Shown one piece after another: positions 29,676-34,294 of a stretch of 34,294 nucleotides of DNA. Numbering within the stretch: position 1 is the first letter of the stretch; every line of letters begins with the position of its first letter. Below the pieces are notes generated by a model, which did no database searches, had not been told where the DNA came from, and saw only the letters and a list, made by a program, of their open reading frames with translations. The stretch is from Candidatus Methylopumilus sp. (GTDB taxonomy: Bacteria > Pseudomonadota > Gammaproteobacteria > Burkholderiales > Burkholderiaceae_B): assembly GCA_021738045.1 (NCBI GenBank), contig JAIPCU010000014.1, positions 1-34,294 on the forward strand, written 5' to 3'. The translations under genes and the position numbers were made by a program.

Positions 29676-32087
29676 ATGCGTACTTTTAAACTCAACCGCC
29701 TAGCGGTTTGCCTTGCAGGATTATCACTTGCACCTGTAGTGTGGTCACAACCCGCTAACGCGCCGAGTATGACAACCACCGACGTGGGACGCATTCAGGT
29801 CGAAGGCTTGCCCGGCGGCACAGCGACCGGCTTAATCGCGCAAGAAGAATCTCCAAAGATGCGTAGCTCGGTGAATCGTGAGGCAATCGAGCGACTCACG
29901 CCCGTTGCGAATCCTTATCAGATGATCGATCTGCTTCCAGGTGTCAACACGTTTAGTCAGGATGCAACGGGTTTGTTCGGTGGTGGCATACGCGTGCGTG
30001 GCGCCAACAGCGATCAATTGGGCTTTACTGTTAACGGTGCACCCGTTAATGACTCGGGCAACTTTGCTGTTTACCCGATGGAGTACGTAGACGCCGAAAA
30101 TATTTGCGAGGTGAACTTGACGCAAGGTGGTACCGATACCGACGCGCCTCATGTGGGTGCCTCGGGCGGCAACATCGGTATTAGTTATTGCGCTCCAGAT
30201 GACAAGACTGGATTTCGTTTTGCGCAAACCTTAGGTAGTTTGAACACTCGGCGCACATTCGTGCGTGCGGATACGGGTTTGTTTGCGAACGACAAAGCTA
30301 AGTTTTTTGTGTCGTACTCAAACACCTACGCCAACCAATTTCAGGGCCCGGGCAGTGCGCAACGCGACCACATTGACATGGGGATTGAAATCCGTCCAGA
30401 CAACCAATGGCGCCTGACAAGCAATTTTTCGTACAACAAAATGTTCAACAACAACTTTCGAACATTGACCCAGCCGCAAATTAATAGTGGTGGCCGAGAC
30501 CAAACTTTTAGCGCGATCCCTGCACTGAACCCAACCGCAGTTTTCGGTACAGCGCAAAACGTTGCTGCGGTCACTGCTGACAACACGTATTATCAAAACT
30601 CGGTCAACCCGTTCGTCAATATTATTTGGTCTGGTAAGGCCGAATACAAAATGAACAAAGATGTGACGTTTTCTGCCGAGCCGTATTATTGGTACGGCCA
30701 CGGCACCGGTGGGACACAACAAAGAGTTCTGGCTGAATCCGCTTTTTCGGGCAACAGCCTGAACTACGGCGTAGCCGATCTTAACGGTGATCGCGATACG
30801 CTCGATCGGGTGTATGTGTACAGCAGTAACGTGACTGAGACAACGCGTCCTGGCATTACCTTAAAAAGCAATATTCGTCTTGATAATCACGACCTGTTGA
30901 TAGGTGCCTGGGTCGAGCAGGCGCGGCATACGCAAACTGGCCCCGGAGTCAGGTTTGACAGTGGTGGCGCTTCGGTTGACCCTTGGCTGTTTAACAGCAA
31001 TCAGTTCGTTCAGTACGGCAACGGCCAAAACTACCAGTCACGCAATTGGTTAACCGTCAGCACTTCGACCTCGCTATTTGCGCAGGACACGATCAAGATG
31101 CTTGAAGATAAGTTGCTGCTGCAATTGGGGGTGCGCGGGACACAAATTCGGCGTGACTTTACAAACTACGCAAACTCTGGCTCGACCAACATTTTGGGCG
31201 CGTCGACTGCAGATTACGACATTAGCAAAACCTATGGCAAGGTGTTGCCCAACATCGGTTTGCGCTACCGCTTAGACGAACAGCAGCAGGTTTTTGCAAA
31301 CGTAGCACAGAACATGCGTGTGCCCAACAACAGCGCGCTGGCCAATCTTTTAGTTGGCGGTCGGGTCGTTGACGGCGTGCTGCAGGGCGCGCGGTTGCGT
31401 GACCCAGAAGTGAAGATGGAAACCTCGACTAACTTCGACCTTGGTTACCGCTTCGCGTCAGACAGATGGACGTTCGCGGGCTCGGCGTATTACATTGACT
31501 TCCAAAACCGCATCGCCTCGGCCTATGACGTCACCGCTAACCAGACGATTGACTTTAACGTTGGGTCAGTGACAACCAGAGGCTTGGAATTTGAAGCGGG
31601 CTACAAAATCAACAATAACTGGTCGATGTATGGCTCGGGAACGTACAACATCAGTACGATGAAAAATGATTTGCCTCTCACGGCTAACGCTAGCTTGCCG
31701 ACTGCCGGTGCCCAGCTGCCCGATACGCCGAATTGGATGGCAGGTCTTCGCGTCTCGTACCAATCGAACTCTTGGTATGGCAATCTTGATATGAAGTACA
31801 CCGGCGCGGCTTACTCGACCCTGGTGAATGACGAAAAGATGGCGGGCTACACCTTGTTTAACGGTGCGATCGGTTATCGCTTTGAAGACTACGGCGTACT
31901 CAAAAACCCTTCGATTCAGTTCAACGTGTACAACATCTTTAATACCAAGTATCAACGTATCAGTTCACCGAGTGGCAGTGGTTTTACTCCCAATGCTGTT
32001 GCACTGCCGGGCCTTTCTGCGGTCGCGCCGTCGTATTACATCGGTGCGCCAACGTTTGTCTCCCTCACGCTACGCGCGGGTTTCTAA
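29676..32087 (+). CDS. TonB-dependent outer-membrane receptor, substrate unknown
   Basis: The 803-residue product has a signal peptide ending near VVWSQ (residue 25) and a short N-terminal segment TTTDVGRIQVEG, possibly the TonB box. The plug domain includes LLPGVNTFSQDATGLFGGG, IRVRGANSDQLGFTVNGAPV and LTQGGTDTDAPHVGASGGNIG, and a large barrel ends in VSLTLRAGF. Plug cysteines 144 and 172 may form a disulphide. I recognise the sequence type from Burkholderiales and Xanthomonadales receptors that sit beside ExbB/ExbD genes, but not a proven ligand. There is no siderophore gene, Fur box or sigma/anti-sigma pair nearby. The following exbB-exbD-exbD-tonB genes probably energise it. Confidence 0.9.
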   Translation: MRTFKLNRLAVCLAGLSLAPVVWSQPANAPSMTTTDVGRIQVEGLPGGTATGLIAQEESPKMRSSVNREAIERLTPVANPYQMIDLLPGVNTFSQDATGLFGGGIRVRGANSDQLGFTVNGAPVNDSGNFAVYPMEYVDAENICEVNLTQGGTDTDAPHVGASGGNIGISYCAPDDKTGFRFAQTLGSLNTRRTFVRADTGLFANDKAKFFVSYSNTYANQFQGPGSAQRDHIDMGIEIRPDNQWRLTSNFSYNKMFNNNFRTLTQPQINSGGRDQTFSAIPALNPTAVFGTAQNVAAVTADNTYYQNSVNPFVNIIWSGKAEYKMNKDVTFSAEPYYWYGHGTGGTQQRVLAESAFSGNSLNYGVADLNGDRDTLDRVYVYSSNVTETTRPGITLKSNIRLDNHDLLIGAWVEQARHTQTGPGVRFDSGGASVDPWLFNSNQFVQYGNGQNYQSRNWLTVSTSTSLFAQDTIKMLEDKLLLQLGVRGTQIRRDFTNYANSGSTNILGASTADYDISKTYGKVLPNIGLRYRLDEQQQVFANVAQNMRVPNNSALANLLVGGRVVDGVLQGARLRDPEVKMETSTNFDLGYRFASDRWTFAGSAYYIDFQNRIASAYDVTANQTIDFNVGSVTTRGLEFEAGYKINNNWSMYGSGTYNISTMKNDLPLTANASLPTAGAQLPDTPNWMAGLRVSYQSNSWYGNLDMKYTGAAYSTLVNDEKMAGYTLFNGAIGYRFEDYGVLKNPSIQFNVYNIFNTKYQRISSPSGSGFTPNAVALPGLSAVAPSYYIGAPTFVSLTLRAGF

Positions 32088-32200
32088 CCTAGGCGAAAAC
32101 CTCTCGCGCTCGGTTAGTGATCGAGTGCGGGAGGTATTTCAAGCGATGCTCTTGCCGGCAGTCTTGGCGGGACATTCAAACAGTTGTCCGGAGCTTTTTA

Positions 32201-32983
32201 ATGCCTAGTTTTGTTCGTCTGTTTAAGGCGTTTTGTTTTGTATTGACGTTGCACTTGTGTGTATTGGCTTCACCCGCGTTGGCGCAGGCAACGCCTACGT
32301 CTGCCGCGCACGCGTCAGTACCCGGTGAGAATCCTTATGGCCTGAAAGCGGTTTGGGCGCAGGGTGATGTTGTCGCAAAAGGCACACTTGCTATCTTGGT
32401 CTTCATGAGTATTTTTAGTTGGTATTTGATTGTTGCCAAGCTACTAGAGCAAAAGCGCTTGTTGGTACAACAGCGCGAAGCGATGCAGCGGCTAAGCAGC
32501 GAGAACAGTCTAGAGCAGGCCGTTGAAGCCTTGCAAAGTAATAGCCCCTTCCGATTTGTTGCGCAAGAGGCGCTGAACAGCGCGGCGAAGCATCAGGAGA
32601 TGCGAGGCGCAATCGAGTTCAATGACTGGTTGATGCTGAGCTTGCAGCGTGCCACGACCTCGGTGCAGCAAAGCATGCAAAAAGGCTTGTCATTTTTAGC
32701 GACAGTAGGCTCGACCGCGCCTTTCGTAGGCCTGTTCGGAACGGTCTGGGGGATCTATAACGCTCTTGTGAGTATCGGACTGTCAGGCCAGGCCAGCATC
32801 GACAAAGTCGCTGGGCCCGTTGGTGAGTCACTCATTATGACGGCAATTGGTTTGGCGGTCGCTGTCCCTGCTGTGTTGGGCTACAACGTGCTGATTCGTC
32901 GCAACAAACTCATCATGCAAGGCGTGCAAAAATTTAGTGGAAACGTTCACGCGAACCTTTTAGTTGCCGCAGCACAACGCTAA
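32201..32983 (+). CDS. exbB: ExbB-type MotA/TolQ/ExbB proton-channel protein
   Basis: ExbB forms the pentameric inner-membrane channel that, with ExbD, uses proton-motive force to energise TonB. From the ATG at 32201 (CCGGAG eight bases upstream) the product is 260 residues. A signal-like leader ends near ALAQA (residue 29), then come a first membrane helix (about 67-85, LAILVFMSIFSWYLIVAKLLE), a cytoplasmic loop, and two further helices around GLSFLATVGSTAPFVGLFGTVWGIYNAL and GESLIMTAIGLAVAVPAVLGYNVL. These are the family's conserved segments. The frame opens at 32117 without support. It starts the exbB-exbD-exbD-tonB cluster. Confidence 0.95.
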   Translation: MPSFVRLFKAFCFVLTLHLCVLASPALAQATPTSAAHASVPGENPYGLKAVWAQGDVVAKGTLAILVFMSIFSWYLIVAKLLEQKRLLVQQREAMQRLSSENSLEQAVEALQSNSPFRFVAQEALNSAAKHQEMRGAIEFNDWLMLSLQRATTSVQQSMQKGLSFLATVGSTAPFVGLFGTVWGIYNALVSIGLSGQASIDKVAGPVGESLIMTAIGLAVAVPAVLGYNVLIRRNKLIMQGVQKFSGNVHANLLVAAAQR

Positions 32984-33042
32984 GTTATTAAAGATTTATA
33001 CAGCGTGATCGACTCGATCCATTTTAAAAACAGGTTGTCGTC

Positions 33043-33480
33043 ATGGCGATACAGGTAGGTTCGGACGATGCGTCTGAGGAAGTCATGGGAGAAATCAACA
33101 CCACGCCCTTAGTGGACGTGATGCTGGTGCTCTTGATTATTTTCCTGATTGCGATTCCGGTTGTGACAACTTCGATCCCTGTGACGCTCCCCAAAGAGCG
33201 CCTAGAGGCCCGGCACGCCAAGCCTGAAACCATCATTATTTCGGTGAGCCAGTCGGGAGGGCTATTTATTTATGATCGCCAAGTGGCCGGAGTAGACGCG
33301 CTGGCCGAGCAATTGCGTGACTTAGTCGCCAAGTACAAAGACAAAGGCGAACCGGACGTACAAATTCGAGGTGATCTCGACGCAGACTATGAGGGGATTG
33401 GTCGTGTCATGCTGGCCTGTCAGCGCGCTGGCATTGCAAAAATTGCCTTTATAACCGAACCCCCACCCGCAGGCGGTTAA
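33043..33480 (+). CDS. exbD: ExbD/TolR family protein (first copy)
   Basis: The 145 residues have the ExbD plan: a short cytoplasmic N-terminus, EINTTPLVDVMLVLLIIFLIA with the conserved membrane Asp (about residue 26) that carries protons, and a periplasmic domain (VTLPKERLEARHAKPETIIISVSQSG to the end). It follows exbB by 59 bases and precedes a second exbD by 42 bases. The two ExbD copies clearly differ in their periplasmic parts, so this is not a recent duplication. Confidence 0.95.
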   Translation: MAIQVGSDDASEEVMGEINTTPLVDVMLVLLIIFLIAIPVVTTSIPVTLPKERLEARHAKPETIIISVSQSGGLFIYDRQVAGVDALAEQLRDLVAKYKDKGEPDVQIRGDLDADYEGIGRVMLACQRAGIAKIAFITEPPPAGG

Positions 33481-33522
33481 AGATTTGACCATGCGACTGA
33501 AAAATAAAAAGATATAAATCTT

Positions 33523-33948
33523 ATGGCGATGCAACTACCCGCGGATGGCGACTCTGATGACGCAGAGCCAATGATCGACATGAACACGACCCCGTTGATA
33601 GACGTGATGCTAGTCTTACTGGTCATGCTCATCATCACGATCCCTATACAGCTACACGCAGTCAATATGAATGTGCCGGTGGCTGCAGCGGCGCAAACCG
33701 CCAAGTTAGAAAAAATTGAATTGACGATTGCCGCAGCGGGCGACATTGAGTGGCAGGGCGCGCCAGTGCAGTTAACTGAATTAGAAACCTTAATGCGCAG
33801 CGTGGCAGCACTTGCCGATCAACCGGTGCTACAGGTGCGCTCTGACCGGCACGCCAAATATTCTGTGTTGGTGTCAGTTTTAGCGGCCTCACGCCGTGCC
33901 GGCTTAAACAAAATTGTGATTGTTGGAAACGAGCAATATGCCAACTAA
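33523..33948 (+). CDS. exbD: ExbD/TolR family protein (second copy)
   Basis: The 141-residue paralogue has MIDMNTTPLIDVMLVLLVMLIITIPIQ with the proton-carrying Asp near residue 28, then a periplasmic domain with AVNMNVPVAAAAQTAKLEKIELTI and a C-terminal half aligning in pattern with the first copy (LQVRSDRHAKYSVLVSVLAASRRAGLNKIVIV). Exb clusters with two ExbD genes are known in Xanthomonas and several Betaproteobacteria, where the second copy is needed only for some substrates. Its stop overlaps the tonB ATG by 11 bases, so tonB translation is probably coupled to it. Confidence 0.94.
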   Translation: MAMQLPADGDSDDAEPMIDMNTTPLIDVMLVLLVMLIITIPIQLHAVNMNVPVAAAAQTAKLEKIELTIAAAGDIEWQGAPVQLTELETLMRSVAALADQPVLQVRSDRHAKYSVLVSVLAASRRAGLNKIVIVGNEQYAN

Positions 33949-34294
33949 GACGGTGGCTACCGACGCTTTCACCGTAAACGATTTTGAAGCGAGTCAAAAC
34001 AAGGGGTTTTGGCACCGCTCTGGTGGCTTGGTTGCGGTTGTGGCGGTGCATGGCGCGTTGTTGTGGTTCGTTTTCTACGGATTGACGCATCAGACGCCAC
34101 CGCCCCCTAAAGTGGTCGCGCAAACACTCATTCAAGAAGTTGCCTTACCACCTGCCCCCGCGCTGGCTATGTCAATACCAGTGTCTGTACCCGCGCTGGT
34201 TGAGCCTCAGCCACCTTCCCCTGCACCCGCTCAGGTTGAGTCCGAGCCCCCCGCATCGCCGCCACCAACTCCTCCGACGCCTGAACCACCGCCT
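33938..34294 (+). CDS. tonB: TonB family energy transducer, 3' truncated by the window
   Basis: The ATG at 33938 lies inside the last codons of the second exbD gene. The 119 visible residues are a cytoplasmic N-terminus of about 35 residues (MPTKTVATDAFTV), one membrane helix (SGGLVAVVAVHGALLWFVFYGL, with the functional His near its middle as in TonB), and a proline-rich periplasmic spacer (LPPAPAL onward, ending in PPTPPTPEPPP). The C-terminal receptor-binding domain lies past the window. Membrane anchor, Pro-rich spacer and exbBD context all agree. Confidence 0.9.
   Translation, partial: MPTKTVATDAFTVNDFEASQNKGFWHRSGGLVAVVAVHGALLWFVFYGLTHQTPPPPKVVAQTLIQEVALPPAPALAMSIPVSVPALVEPQPPSPAPAQVESEPPASPPPTPPTPEPPP

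Overview
The window looks like a chromosomal core-genome segment from a betaproteobacterium of the order Burkholderiales, most likely family Alcaligenaceae. The support is the gene content and protein sequence style: ubiE / Tim44-like / ubiJ / ubiB, a separate rfaE2, rplU-rpmA-obgE-proB next to a divergent ispB, and a DUF3683-type FAD oxidoreductase tail. The placement is from recognition only. I see no transposase, integrase, phage gene, CRISPR array, tRNA or rRNA, so the DNA reads as vertically inherited housekeeping sequence rather than an island.

Layout. 1-3770: tail of a large FAD/Fe-S oxidoreductase, an ornithine cyclodeaminase-family gene, then the convergent 5-oxoprolinase operon pxpB-pxpC-pxpA (minus strand). 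3833-5940: phoB-phoR (minus strand) behind a PHO box. 6031-11678 (plus): ubiE, a Tim44-like membrane protein, a terminator, then ubiJ-ubiB, a di-iron ferritin-like protein and rfaE2, tightly packed. 11836-14219 (minus): a PCMT-family methyltransferase, then thiG-thiD in transcription order. 14322-17510 (minus): a cobalamin riboswitch controls a BtuB-type outer-membrane receptor followed by a BtuF-type binding protein. 17725-21505 (plus): B12-dependent methionine synthase, present as two overlapping reading frames. 21612-24851 (minus): TPP riboswitch-thiC and an acyltransferase-3 gene. 24921-27979 (minus): proB, obgE, and rplU-rpmA with promoter and terminator. 28013-28981 (plus): ispB. 28993-29247 (minus): a small coiled-coil membrane protein. 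29676-34294 (plus): a TonB-dependent receptor and its own exbB-exbD-exbD-tonB energising module, cut off by the window end.

How the genes work together. Three themes recur. (1) Ubiquinone: polyprenyl tail synthesis (ispB), C-methylation (ubiE) and the accessory factors ubiJ and ubiB, with an unassigned di-iron protein in the same transcription unit. (2) Cobalamin: riboswitch-controlled uptake genes sit back to back with metH, the main consumer of methylcobalamin. (3) Thiamine: thiC under a TPP riboswitch, plus thiG-thiD.

Most of the window is ordinary. The points most worth a second look are the split metH frame, a 22-bp triplication at the pxpC/pxpA junction, a hexanucleotide repeat filling the gap between the cyclodeaminase gene and pxpA, the di-iron protein in the ubi operon, and the dual-ExbD TonB system. 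I did not find convincing evidence of a wholly new multi-gene system.
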